A stretch of DNA of 64,000 bases, taken from NCBI GenBank assembly GCA_964533495.1, contig CAZHJU010000004.1, forward strand, positions 1 to 64,000, given 5' to 3'. Of this stretch, positions 50,831 to 58,647 are shown one piece after another. Positions within the stretch are counted from its first letter, which is position 1. Each line of letters begins with the position of its first letter. Position numbers and translations under genes: made by a program. Origin of the DNA: Ga0077527 sp964533495. GTDB taxonomy: Bacteria > Pseudomonadota > Gammaproteobacteria > Burkholderiales > SG8-41. The notes under the pieces are model-generated. The model searched no databases, was not told where the DNA came from, and saw nothing but the letters and a program-made list of their open reading frames with translations.

Positions 50831-51277
50831 TCAGCGCACGACGAGCACCGGAATCTTGCTGTGCGTCAGCACCTTGACCGTTTCGCTGCCCAGCAGCAGC
50901 CCGGTCAGCCCGCGACGGCCATGCGAGGCCATCACCACTGCATCGCACTTGCATTTGCGCGCCGTGGCGATGATCTGCCGGTACGGCAGATCGCCGACCA
51001 GCACCACGACATCGGCCTTGATCCCGGCTTTCGCCGCCTTCTGCCGCAGCTTCTGCAGCGCCCCGGTGGCCCGGGCGGCCGCTTCCTTTTCGTAGCGAAT
51101 CTTCAGCTGCGCGCTCATCGGCACCGCAAAACTTTCGTCGGCAACCATCTGGAATTCCGGCACCACGCTGAGCAGCGTCACGCGGGCGCCCAGCGATTTT
51201 GCCAGCCCGAATCCCCTGGCCACCGCCTTGCCCGCCAGCGCGGAACCGTCCGTCGGCAACAACAAATGCTTGAACAT
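50831..51277 (-). CDS. Universal stress protein (UspA family)
   Basis: A cytoplasmic alpha/beta protein of 148 residues. It starts MFKHLLLPTDGSALAGKAVA and contains the ATP-binding-type G-2x-G-9x-G(S/T) motif near the end (SHGRRGLTGLLLGSETVKVL), ending KIPVLVVR. Such proteins protect during stress or starvation, but the role of this one is unknown. It stands alone: 220 bases after it the synthetase gene begins, and 167 bases before it the DUF1178 gene ends. Confidence 0.92.
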   Translation of the reverse strand: MFKHLLLPTDGSALAGKAVARGFGLAKSLGARVTLLSVVPEFQMVADESFAVPMSAQLKIRYEKEAAARATGALQKLRQKAAKAGIKADVVVLVGDLPYRQIIATARKCKCDAVVMASHGRRGLTGLLLGSETVKVLTHSKIPVLVVR

Positions 51278-51444
51278 GTTCGTCCCTCCACGTCGGTTGT
51301 ATTGCCGGTTGCTGCGGAACGCACCAACCTTGTGAAATCAGGATATCACGCATGCGACGGCGGGCTTTGATCCCGGTCAAACGGCAGCCCCTCCGGCACT
51401 GCGCATCGGGAGAAAAGCGATTCGCCTGAACGGAAAATGCCGCT

Positions 51445-51897
51445 TCAGTGCGGCTTGTTTGCAAGATGCGGCGGCAGCGGCAGGGCGACGACCTCGATGC
51501 CCTCCTCGCGCAGCGCGTCGACTTCCTGCGGCGAAGCCGAGCCACGGATGTGGCGCTCCGGGGATTCCTTGTAATGGATCTTGCGGGCCTCTTCCGGAAA
51601 CGACTGCCCGACATCCTCGGTATTCTCCACGATATGGGTGATCAGCCTGAGCATGCGCGCAGCGTCGAAGTTGGCATACTGCGCGGAATCGCCGGTTGCC
51701 GGCCCGGCCGCGGGAGCAGGAGGCGCCGCCCGCCCGGTGTTGACCCGTGCAGCCGTCACCAGGCGGTTGATGTTCGTGCTGCCGCACAGGGGGCAACTCA
51801 GCAGATGCCCGTTCTGCTGTCTTTCGAATTCCGCAGTCGAGGCGAACCAGCCTTCGAAACGGTGCCCGTTGTCGCAACCCAGGTCAAAAACGATCAT
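51445..51897 (-). CDS. DUF1178 family protein
   Basis: The 150 residues start MIVFDLGCDNGHRFEGWFAS and contain CPLCGS, giving a likely zinc ribbon at the N-terminus. An Ala/Pro linker and a C-terminal helical part follow (RKIHYKESPERHIRGSASPQ). This is the DUF1178 pattern, whose function is not known. The Met at 51897 is chosen since the upstream extension to 51966 runs into the tRNA-Leu gene. It lies just after the tRNA cluster on the same strand. Confidence 0.92.
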   Translation of the reverse strand: MIVFDLGCDNGHRFEGWFASTAEFERQQNGHLLSCPLCGSTNINRLVTAARVNTGRAAPPAPAAGPATGDSAQYANFDAARMLRLITHIVENTEDVGQSFPEEARKIHYKESPERHIRGSASPQEVDALREEGIEVVALPLPPHLANKPH

Positions 51898-51936
51898 GGA
51901 CAGGCCGGAAAAACATGCTGGATGCCGAAAGGATGG

Positions 51937-52021
51937 TGGTGGGCGAGGCCGGGGTCGAACCGGCATGGCTTGCGCCGAGGGATTTTAAGTCCCTTGTGTA
52001 TACCAATTTCACCACTCGCCC
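51937..52021 (-). tRNA. tRNA-Leu (anticodon TAA)
   Basis: Acceptor GGGCGAG/CTCGCCC, anticodon loop CTTAAAA with TAA, long variable arm as expected for Leu, and an encoded CCA at 51937-51939. The total is 85 bases. It is last in the Gly-Cys-Leu cluster after pgsA. Confidence 0.97.
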
Positions 52022-52080
52022 CGTGAGAGTCGCTCGTTTCCGGGACCGGGCCTCGCTGCAATTGGCAACTGCCGCATATC

Positions 52081-52154
52081 TGGAGGCGGGGGTCGGAATC
52101 GAACCGGCGTACACGGCTTTGCAGGCCGCTGCATGACCACTCTGCCACCCCGCC
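52081..52154 (-). tRNA. tRNA-Cys (anticodon GCA)
   Basis: Acceptor GGCGGGG pairs with CCCCGCC, the anticodon loop CTGCAAA carries GCA, the discriminator is T, and CCA is encoded. The total is 74 bases, in the middle of the cluster. Confidence 0.97.
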
Positions 52155-52163
52155 GCTGGAACT

Positions 52164-52205
52164 AAAAGGGGAAAACGGCTGGCTTCTGTTTCAACCGTTT
52201 TCCCC
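52164..52205 (-). terminator. Hairpin between tRNA-Gly and tRNA-Cys, terminator-like
   Basis: A perfect 11-bp stem GGGGAAAACGG/CCGTTTTCCCC with a 16-base loop, followed on the minus strand by TTTTAG. It could end the tRNA-Gly transcript or serve as a processing signal. The T run is short. Confidence 0.5.
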
Positions 52206-52212
52206 GGGGATC

Positions 52213-52288
52213 TGGAGCGGGAAAGGAGGCTCGAACTCCCGACCTCAACCTTGGCAAGGTTGCGCTCTACCAACTGAGCTATTCCCGC
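52213..52288 (-). tRNA. tRNA-Gly (anticodon GCC)
   Basis: Acceptor GCGGGAA/TTCCCGC, anticodon loop TTGCCAA with GCC, T loop TTCGAGC, and encoded CCA. The total is 76 bases. It is first of the cluster, 55 bases after pgsA, an arrangement seen in many proteobacteria. Confidence 0.97.
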
Positions 52289-52343
52289 GTTGCCGCTTTC
52301 AAGCCGCGCATTATATGCAACCCGCCCCCGTGCCGCAAGCGCG

Positions 52344-52913
52344 CTAGCCCCGCGTCCTCGCGGCCCGCCAGGCCATTTTCAGGTAATACCCCATCGAAAT
52401 CAGGGTCAGCAGCGCCGCCGCCCAGATCAGCCAGGTACCCCAGTAATCGGGATCGAAGCTGCCGATCGGATCGTGGTACAGCAGCATCGGAATGGCGGTC
52501 ATCTGCGCGGCGGTCTTGATTTTGCCGACCATCGATACCGCCACGCTTTTGCCCCGGCCCATCGACGCCATCCATTCCCGCAATGCGGAAATCGCGATTT
52601 CGCGGCCGATGATGATCAGGGCAATGACGGCATCGACGCGGCCCAGCTGCACCAGGATGATCAGCGCGGCAGCGACCATCAGCTTGTCGGCGACCGGATC
52701 GAGAAAGGCGCCGAAAGCCGAGGTCTGGTTCAGGCGCCGTGCCAGCCAGCCGTCCAGCCAGTCGGTGATGGCGGCGGCCGTGAAGATGACCGTCGCGACG
52801 AGGTTCTGGGTGGCATGTGACATCCAGCCCTGTTCGAAATAGAAAACGCCGACGAACAGCGGGATCATCACGATCCTCAGCCACGTCAGCAGGTTGGGCC
52901 AGTTCAGTTGCAT
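52344..52913 (-). CDS. pgsA: CDP-diacylglycerol-glycerol-3-phosphate 3-phosphatidyltransferase
   Basis: PgsA makes phosphatidylglycerophosphate for anionic membrane lipids. The 189 residues begin MQLNWPNLLTWLRIVMIPLF. They carry the CDP-alcohol transferase motif DWLDGWLARRLNQTSAFGAF followed by LDPVADK, which supplies the metal-binding aspartates. About five to six helices are predicted. The Met at 52913 is chosen, since upstream codons overlap uvrC. It is 28 bases after uvrC and is followed by three tRNA genes. Confidence 0.96.
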   Translation of the reverse strand: MQLNWPNLLTWLRIVMIPLFVGVFYFEQGWMSHATQNLVATVIFTAAAITDWLDGWLARRLNQTSAFGAFLDPVADKLMVAAALIILVQLGRVDAVIALIIIGREIAISALREWMASMGRGKSVAVSMVGKIKTAAQMTAIPMLLYHDPIGSFDPDYWGTWLIWAAALLTLISMGYYLKMAWRAARTRG

Positions 52914-52941
52914 GTCCGTCCTGTCAGTCTGCCGGAACCGG

Positions 52942-54741
52942 TTAGTGCAGTTCCGAATAAATGCGTTCCGCCAGCGCCCGGCTGATGCCTTCGACCTGCG
53001 CCAGTTCTTCGACACCCGCGGCAACCAGCCCGCGCAGCCCGCCGAACCGGGCCAGCAGGCGCTGGCGCCGTCTCGCCCCCACGCCGGGAATGCCTTCGAG
53101 CGGCGAGATGTTGCGTGCCCGGCCGCGGCGCGCGCGATGCCCTTCGATCGCGAAACGGTGAGCCTCGTCCCGGATCTGCTGGATCAGGTGCAGGCCGGGA
53201 TCATCCGCCGCCAGGCGCAAGGGCTGCTCCCGTCCCGGCATCAGCAACTGCTCCAGGCCGGGCTTGCGCGACACGCCCTTGGCCACGCCGAGGACGGACA
53301 CTTCGCTCAGTCCCAGTTCGGCAAGCACCTCCATCGCCACACCCAGTTGCCCTTCCCCGCCGTCGATCATCACCAGGTCCGGCATCTTACCTTCACCCGA
53401 TACCACCCTGCGGTAACGCCGCGTCAGGGCCTCGCGCATCGCGCCGTAATCATCGCCGGGCGCCGCGTCCCGGATGTTGAATCGCCGGTATTCCCCGTTC
53501 TGCATGCTCCCCCGGTCGTAGACCACGCAGGAGGCCACCGCAGCCTCGCCCTGGGTATGGCTGATGTCGAAACATTCGATGCGCTGAACAGATTCCGGCA
53601 GTTCCAGTCCCTGCTGCAGCGCCTGCAGCCTGCCGGCATCTCCGGTCTTCCGGGCTTGGCGCTGGCCGGCGCCCAGGCCGGCGTTTTTCGCGGCCATCTG
53701 CAGCCACACCCTGCGGTCGCCGATCGGATTCGTGCTGATCTGGATGCGCCGCCCGGCGCGCTGCGACAGCATGTCCTGCAGCCCCTCCACCGCGACGGCT
53801 TCGCCGACGATGACCTGCGGCGGCACCGGATGCATCAGGTAGTGCTGCGCAAGAAAGGCTTCCAGCACCTGGGCCGGCTCGGCGCCATCGGCATTCTGGG
53901 GGAAAAAATTCTTGTCGCCGAGATGATGACCGCCGCGGATCATCACCAGGTTGACGCAGCAGACGCCGCCCGCGGCGCCGAAAGCGATGACATCGGCATC
54001 CCTGCCGGACTCATCGCTGACGTACTGGCGCTCGCGCACCTTGCGCAGCGCGCTGATCCGGTCGCGGTAGACCGCCGCCTCCTCGTAGCGCAGGGCGGCG
54101 GCGGCATCCGCCATCCGGCGGTCGAGACGCTCGAACACCGCGTCCTCCTCGCCGCCGAGAAACAGTTCCGCGCCGCGCACGTCTTCGGCGTAGGCGGCTT
54201 CGCCGATCAGCCCCGCGCAGGGCGCCGTGCAGCGGTGGATCTGGTGCAGCAGGCAGGGCCGCGAGCGGTGCGCGAACACACTGTCCTCGCAGGTGCGCAG
54301 CCGGAACACCTTCTGCAGCAGTTGCATGCTCTCGCGCACCGCGCCGGCATTCGGAAACGGCCCGAAATGGCGGTGGCGGCGATCCGGGTTGCCGCGGAAG
54401 AAGCCGAGGCGCGGAAAGGCATGTCCGCTGAGCATCAGGTAGGGATAGGATTTGTCGTCGCGGAACAGGATGTTGTAGCGCGGCGACAGCGACTTGATCA
54501 GGTTGTTCTCGAGCAGCAGCGCCTCCGACTCCGAGCGCGTAACCGTGGTCTCGATGCCGCAGACCTGCGCCACCATCAGGCGGATGCGCGGCGACAGCGT
54601 TTCGCCGCGCTGGAAATAGGAACCGACCCGCTTGCGCAGATCGATGGCCTTGCCGACATAAAGCACGTCGCCTTCCTTGCCGAGCATGCGGTAGACGCCG
54701 GGCAGATGCGGCAGCCCCGCCGCGATCTCCGACGGCGTCAT
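52942..54741 (-). CDS. uvrC: Excinuclease ABC subunit C
   Basis: UvrC makes both incisions in nucleotide excision repair. The 599 residues start at 54741. The GIY-YIG nuclease covers about 12-95 (GVYRMLGKEGDVLYVGKAID) and a UVR motif lies near 205-240. The RNase-H-like endonuclease domain includes ECFDISHTQGEAAVASCVVY and VMIDGGEGQLGVA, and tandem helix-hairpin-helix motifs close the protein (LEGIPGVGARRRQRLLARFG). The ATG overlaps the uracil-DNA glycosylase stop by four bases. pgsA follows, a common order. Confidence 0.97.
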   Translation of the reverse strand: MTPSEIAAGLPHLPGVYRMLGKEGDVLYVGKAIDLRKRVGSYFQRGETLSPRIRLMVAQVCGIETTVTRSESEALLLENNLIKSLSPRYNILFRDDKSYPYLMLSGHAFPRLGFFRGNPDRRHRHFGPFPNAGAVRESMQLLQKVFRLRTCEDSVFAHRSRPCLLHQIHRCTAPCAGLIGEAAYAEDVRGAELFLGGEEDAVFERLDRRMADAAAALRYEEAAVYRDRISALRKVRERQYVSDESGRDADVIAFGAAGGVCCVNLVMIRGGHHLGDKNFFPQNADGAEPAQVLEAFLAQHYLMHPVPPQVIVGEAVAVEGLQDMLSQRAGRRIQISTNPIGDRRVWLQMAAKNAGLGAGQRQARKTGDAGRLQALQQGLELPESVQRIECFDISHTQGEAAVASCVVYDRGSMQNGEYRRFNIRDAAPGDDYGAMREALTRRYRRVVSGEGKMPDLVMIDGGEGQLGVAMEVLAELGLSEVSVLGVAKGVSRKPGLEQLLMPGREQPLRLAADDPGLHLIQQIRDEAHRFAIEGHRARRGRARNISPLEGIPGVGARRRQRLLARFGGLRGLVAAGVEELAQVEGISRALAERIYSELH

Positions 54742-55424
54742 CGACCAACCCCGTCCAGGTAACTCCGGATATCCGCAAAAATCGCGCGGAACATCTCCGG
54801 CGTCAGCCGCCGGGTCTGGGTGTTGTAGCGGCTGCAGTGGTAACTGTCGAACAGGCGCAGATCCGGCCGCGGCCGGTGCGTCGCGCCGTGCGCGAACGGA
54901 AAATCGGCGATGCGGCAATCCAGCGCGCGCAGCACGGCCTGGTGGGCCACCGTGCCCAGCGCCAGCACCGCCGGCGGCGCCAGCGCCTGCAGCTCGGCGC
55001 GCAGATACGCGTTGCAGGTCCTGACTTCGGCCGGCAGCGGCTTGTTCTCCGGCGGCAGGCACTTGACGGCATTGGTGATGCGGCAGCCTTTCAGCTCCAG
55101 GCCATCATCCGGCGACACGGCGGACGCCTGGCTGCCGAAGCCATAGCGGTGCAGCGTGTCGTAGAGCAGGATGCCGGCATGGTCCCCCGTGAACGGTCTG
55201 CCGGTGCGGTTGGCGCCGTGCATGCCCGGCGCCAGACCGACGATCAGCAGGCCGGGACGCGGGTCACCGAAGGCCGCCACCGGCCGCGCATGGTAGCTGG
55301 GGTGATCGCGGCGGACGCCGGCCAGATGCGCGGCGAGCCGCGGGCAAAGCCGGCAATCCGTGGAAAATTTTTCACCGGGCGACGGCAGCCTGCCGCCGCG
55401 CCGGACCGCCGGAGCGCCCATCAT
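54738..55424 (-). CDS. Uracil-DNA glycosylase, family 5 (UdgB)-like
   Basis: An iron-sulfur base-excision glycosylase of 228 residues. The active-site motif GLAPGMHGANRTGRPFTGD is characteristic of type-5 enzymes, which lack the usual catalytic polar residue of motif A. Cysteines in DCRLCPRLAAHL and the later CRITNAVKCLPPENKPLPA with CNAYL fit the 4Fe-4S ligands. These enzymes excise uracil and also deaminated purines. It overlaps uvrC by four bases, which makes a small repair operon. Confidence 0.88.
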   Translation of the reverse strand: MMGAPAVRRGGRLPSPGEKFSTDCRLCPRLAAHLAGVRRDHPSYHARPVAAFGDPRPGLLIVGLAPGMHGANRTGRPFTGDHAGILLYDTLHRYGFGSQASAVSPDDGLELKGCRITNAVKCLPPENKPLPAEVRTCNAYLRAELQALAPPAVLALGTVAHQAVLRALDCRIADFPFAHGATHRPRPDLRLFDSYHCSRYNTQTRRLTPEMFRAIFADIRSYLDGVGR

Positions 55425-55568
55425 TCAGGAACGCTTGGAAAACGGAATCAGCGGCGCGCCGGACCCCGGCAAACGCGGCTGACGGCGGCGCCCGAAGGCC
55501 GCGCCGGCCTTGCGCGCGGGCGCGACCCATTTCCTGAAGTTGAAATCTTTCCGATCGACCGGGTCCAT
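55425..55568 (-). CDS. Small basic protein, hypothetical
   Basis: A 47-codon frame beginning MDPVDRKDFNFRKWVAPARK and ending LIPFSKRS, directly upstream of the uracil-DNA glycosylase start. It is very basic and has no recognised domain. No clear ribosome binding site precedes the ATG, so it may be untranslated leader. Conservation upstream of udg in relatives would decide. Confidence 0.3.
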   Translation of the reverse strand: MDPVDRKDFNFRKWVAPARKAGAAFGRRRQPRLPGSGAPLIPFSKRS

Positions 55569-55620
55569 GACTGCGCATGTAACACCATTGGCAGGCGGGT
55601 GTAAAGAAAGCCGCCCGGCC

Positions 55621-56667
55621 TCAGGCCGCCATTCCGTCGACCCCGGCAAGCGCCTTGCAGGCAGCCGCATAACGCGCATCGGCATGCAGGCCCCGCGCAT
55701 CGGCCGCGAACGGATGGGCGCGGATGCGCTGCAGCCGCGCGCGCGATGCGGCAGTCATGTCATGGCGCAGGCCCGCGAGCAGTTCGTCGGCGGCAGCCGG
55801 CGCATTGCAGACCAGCACCATGTCACAGCCCGCGCCCAGCGCGGCCTGCGCCCGTTCGACCACGCCGCCGGCGACGCTGGCGCCCTCCATGCTGAGATCG
55901 TCGCTGAAAATCACGCCGTCGAAGCCCAGTTCGCCGCGCAGGATCTGCTGCAGCCATATCCTTGAGAATCCGGCCGGCGCCGCATCGACCTCCGGGTAGA
56001 TCACGTGAGCCGGCATGACACCCTCCATGCCCGCCGCAGCGAGCCGGCGGAACGGCAACAGGTCCTCGGCGCCGATCTCCGCCAGCGTGCGGTTGTCGAC
56101 CGGCACTTCATGATGAGAGTCGGCGCGGACATGGCCGTGTCCCGGAAAATGCTTGCCTACCGCGGCCATGCCGCCCTCGCGCAGGCCACGCATGAGCGCC
56201 AGCGCCAGTTCTGCAATGGCCTCGGGATCGGCGTGGAACGCACGGTCGCCGATGACGCCGCTGTTGCCGTAATCGACATCGAGCACCGGCGCGAACGAAA
56301 GATCGACACCGTGAACGCGCAGTTCCGCCGCAAGCACGAATCCGGCGGACTGCGCCAGCGACGTCGCGGTACCACGATCACGATCCCAGATATTCCCGAA
56401 TTTCCGCATCGGCGGCAGATGCGTGAAGCCTTCGCGGAAACGCTGCACCCGCCCCCCTTCATGGTCGACGGCGATGATCAGGCGCGGATCGCGCAGGGCA
56501 TGGATTTCGGCGGTCAGCGCATCGAGCTGGGCACAGGACTCGAAGTTGCGCGAAAACAGGATCACGCCGCCGGTCAGCGGATGGCGCAGCCGCCGCCTGT
56601 CGTCATCGGTCAGCACGGTGCCGGCAACGTCCAGCATGACCGGCCCCAGGGGCAGGGTTCTATTCAT
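55621..56667 (-). CDS. nagZ: Beta-N-acetylhexosaminidase NagZ
   Basis: A cytoplasmic family-3 glycosidase that removes GlcNAc from anhydro-muropeptides in wall recycling and feeds AmpC-inducing signals. The 348 residues from the ATG at 56667 include DHEGGRVQRFREGFTHLPPM, the KHFPGHGHVRADSHHEVPVD loop with the acid/base His, and the nucleophile Asp in VIFSDDLSMEGA. A TTG start at 56688 would overlap acpS and is less likely. It is the last gene of the acpS-nagZ end of the run. Confidence 0.95.
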   Translation of the reverse strand: MNRTLPLGPVMLDVAGTVLTDDDRRRLRHPLTGGVILFSRNFESCAQLDALTAEIHALRDPRLIIAVDHEGGRVQRFREGFTHLPPMRKFGNIWDRDRGTATSLAQSAGFVLAAELRVHGVDLSFAPVLDVDYGNSGVIGDRAFHADPEAIAELALALMRGLREGGMAAVGKHFPGHGHVRADSHHEVPVDNRTLAEIGAEDLLPFRRLAAAGMEGVMPAHVIYPEVDAAPAGFSRIWLQQILRGELGFDGVIFSDDLSMEGASVAGGVVERAQAALGAGCDMVLVCNAPAAADELLAGLRHDMTAASRARLQRIRAHPFAADARGLHADARYAAACKALAGVDGMAA

Positions 56668-56677
56668 GGCATTCCGT

Positions 56678-57055
56678 TCAGGTTTCAAGCACGACGCAGG
56701 CGCAGGCCAGATTCGATTCGTCGCTGATGGTCAGATGGTGGCCGGTGATGCCGCGTTGCCGCACCAGCGTCTCCAGGGCCTCGTTGAAGGCGAAGCCCGG
56801 CTTGCCCGCGCTGTTCTGCACGACGCTGATGCACTGCAGGGTCACCGGATAGCGGAATCCCGTACCCATCGCCTTCGAGAACGCCTCCTTCGCGGCGAAC
56901 CGGTTGGCGAGGTAGAGAACCTGCTGCCCGGTCCTGGCATAACGCGCCTGCTCGGCCGGGGTCAGCACCCGCTTCACGAAACGCTGGCCGTATTTTTCCA
57001 GCAACCGCGCCACGCGGTGCGGCTGGATGACGTCGATGCCGATGCCGTAGATCAA
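56678..57055 (-). CDS. acpS: Holo-[acyl-carrier-protein] synthase
   Basis: AcpS transfers phosphopantetheine from CoA to acyl carrier protein. The 125 residues start with a TTG at 57053-57055 giving (M)IYGIGIDVIQPHRVARLLEK, the exact family N-terminus. The TTGA overlaps the pdxJ stop by four bases. NRFAAKEAFSKAMGTGF contains the metal-binding Glu and the Lys of the active site, and HLTISDESNLACACVVLE closes the fold. No ATG is available in frame nearby. Confidence 0.95.
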   Translation of the reverse strand: MIYGIGIDVIQPHRVARLLEKYGQRFVKRVLTPAEQARYARTGQQVLYLANRFAAKEAFSKAMGTGFRYPVTLQCISVVQNSAGKPGFAFNEALETLVRQRGITGHHLTISDESNLACACVVLET

Positions 57056-57792
57056 TTCCGCTCCCTCATCACCCGCAGGTATTCCCTGACCGTGTCCGCC
57101 AGCCCGTGCTCCAGCGCATCGGCAACCAGCGCATGCCCGATGGACACTTCCGCCACCCCGGGCACGGCCTTCAGGAAAAGCGGCAGGTTGTCCCGATTCA
57201 GGTCGTGGCCGGCATTGACGCCAAGTCCGGCGGCCTGGGCACTGCGGGACGCCGCGGCATAACGCTCGAGCATCGCCGGCTCGCCGGTCGTGCCGAAGGC
57301 TGCGGCATAAGGTTCGGTGTACAGCTCGACGCGGTCGGCGCCGGTGGCCGCGGCAGCCGCCATCGCCGCCGGATCGGCATCCATGAACAGGCTGACGCGG
57401 ATGCCCAATGCCTTCAGTCCGGCCACCACCGGCCGCAGCCGCCCGCCGTCCCGCGCAAGGTTCCAGCCGTGGTCGGAAGTGAACGCCCCCGGCGCATCCG
57501 GCACCAGCGTGCACTGCTGCGGCCTGACGGCCTGCGCCAGTTCCATCAGGGGCGGCTCAAAAGGATTGCCCTCGATGTTGAATTCCGCATCCGGCCGGCC
57601 GCGCAGCAGGCCGGCCAGATCGTGCACGTCGCCGGCCCGGATGTGGCGCGCATCGGGACGGGGATGCACGGTGATGCCCTGCGCCCCGGCATCCAGCGCG
57701 AGGGTCGCCGCGCGCAGCACGCTGGGAATGCCGAGGCTGCGCGAATTGCGCAGCAGCGCAACCTTGTTGACATTGACGCTGAGGCGGGTCAT
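57052..57792 (-). CDS. pdxJ: Pyridoxine 5'-phosphate synthase
   Basis: PdxJ condenses 3-amino-acetone phosphate with deoxyxylulose 5-phosphate to form vitamin B6 phosphate. The 246-residue TIM barrel begins MTRLSVNVNKVALLRNSRSL and shows GAQGITVHPRPDARHI, NIEGNPF, VELYTEPYAAAF, GVNAGHDLNRDNLP and VSIGHALVADAL. It lies 45 bases after recO and is translationally coupled to acpS, the classical recO-pdxJ-acpS order. Confidence 0.97.
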   Translation of the reverse strand: MTRLSVNVNKVALLRNSRSLGIPSVLRAATLALDAGAQGITVHPRPDARHIRAGDVHDLAGLLRGRPDAEFNIEGNPFEPPLMELAQAVRPQQCTLVPDAPGAFTSDHGWNLARDGGRLRPVVAGLKALGIRVSLFMDADPAAMAAAAATGADRVELYTEPYAAAFGTTGEPAMLERYAAASRSAQAAGLGVNAGHDLNRDNLPLFLKAVPGVAEVSIGHALVADALEHGLADTVREYLRVMRERN

Positions 57793-57837
57793 GGCATTGC
57801 CGCGGAATCGTGATGGATCAATGGGCTGTAAACGGCT

Positions 57838-58563
57838 CTAAAGCTGCTGCAGGTCGCGCAACAGCTGCCGCGTGTGCAGGGTCTGCGCGCCAAGGCAGTG
57901 GTTGATCAGCGCCCGCATCAGCGCCTTGCTCTGCTGCACCGTCCGCGGGTCGGCATAACGATCCTCCGCCATGTCGATCAGCGTCTGCCCCGCCAATTCT
58001 ACGCCGCTTTGGCCGTCGTCCTCGGCGGCCGGCACCGGCCCGCGCTCGGGTAGGTAACGGTACAGGCCGCCGGCACGGATCGGCGCGCCGGCATCCGCCT
58101 CCTGTTCCAGCACCAGACCGTAACCGAGTTCGCGCAGCAATACGCGTTCGAAGCGGCGCAACACCGCGGCATGGTCCGTGGTGCCGGGCAACTGCGCCAG
58201 CGCCGCGGCGTAGGCTTCGAACAGCTGCTCGTGCGGATCCTCGCGCGGCAACAGCTTCAGCAGCAGTTCGTTCAGGTAGAAGCCGCAGATCAGGCTGAGT
58301 CCGCGCAGCGGCGCGTAACCGCCCTGCCACTCGGCCTTGTGCAGGGTTTTCAGTTCGGATTTTCCCGACCAGCCGATCAGCAGCGGCTGGAATGCCATCA
58401 GCACCCCGCGCAACGCCGAACGCGGACGCCGCGCGCCGCGGGCAATCACCGCGACCCGCCCTGACCCGCGGCTGTACAGCTCGGCGATCAGGCTGGTCTC
58501 GCGATAGGCATAGGTGTGCAGCAGATAGGCCGGCTGCCCGTCCCGCCGGGCGCGCTCAGCCAT
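57838..58563 (-). CDS. recO: DNA repair protein RecO
   Basis: RecO loads RecA on SSB-coated gaps with RecR. The 241 residues have an N-terminal OB fold (QPAYLLHTYAYRETSLIAEL) with VAVIARGARRPRSALRGVL, then an all-helical C-terminal part (FYLNELLLKLLPREDPHEQL). The zinc cysteines of some RecO proteins are not present. The start at 58563 gives MAERARRDGQ. It follows era, from which an AT-rich element separates it. Confidence 0.93.
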   Translation of the reverse strand: MAERARRDGQPAYLLHTYAYRETSLIAELYSRGSGRVAVIARGARRPRSALRGVLMAFQPLLIGWSGKSELKTLHKAEWQGGYAPLRGLSLICGFYLNELLLKLLPREDPHEQLFEAYAAALAQLPGTTDHAAVLRRFERVLLRELGYGLVLEQEADAGAPIRAGGLYRYLPERGPVPAAEDDGQSGVELAGQTLIDMAEDRYADPRTVQQSKALMRALINHCLGAQTLHTRQLLRDLQQL

Positions 58564-58611
58564 GCCGCGAGGACACCCGCCGCGAGCCAGCGTTCATCCT
58601 GAAAACAACAA

Positions 58612-58647
58612 ATAACATATTGTTTTTATTGATATTTATTCAATTCC
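58612..58647 (+). repeat. AT-rich dispersed element, copy 8
   Basis: The core begins ATAACATATTGTTTTTATTG. It overlaps the last four codons and the TAA stop of era, which is read on the other strand, and lies in the era-recO gap. Confidence 0.6.

Noticed and set aside
51915..52273. Small frames across the tRNA cluster, such as one with GEAGVEPAWLAPRDFKS
   Set aside because: These are well-known false translations of tRNA genes.
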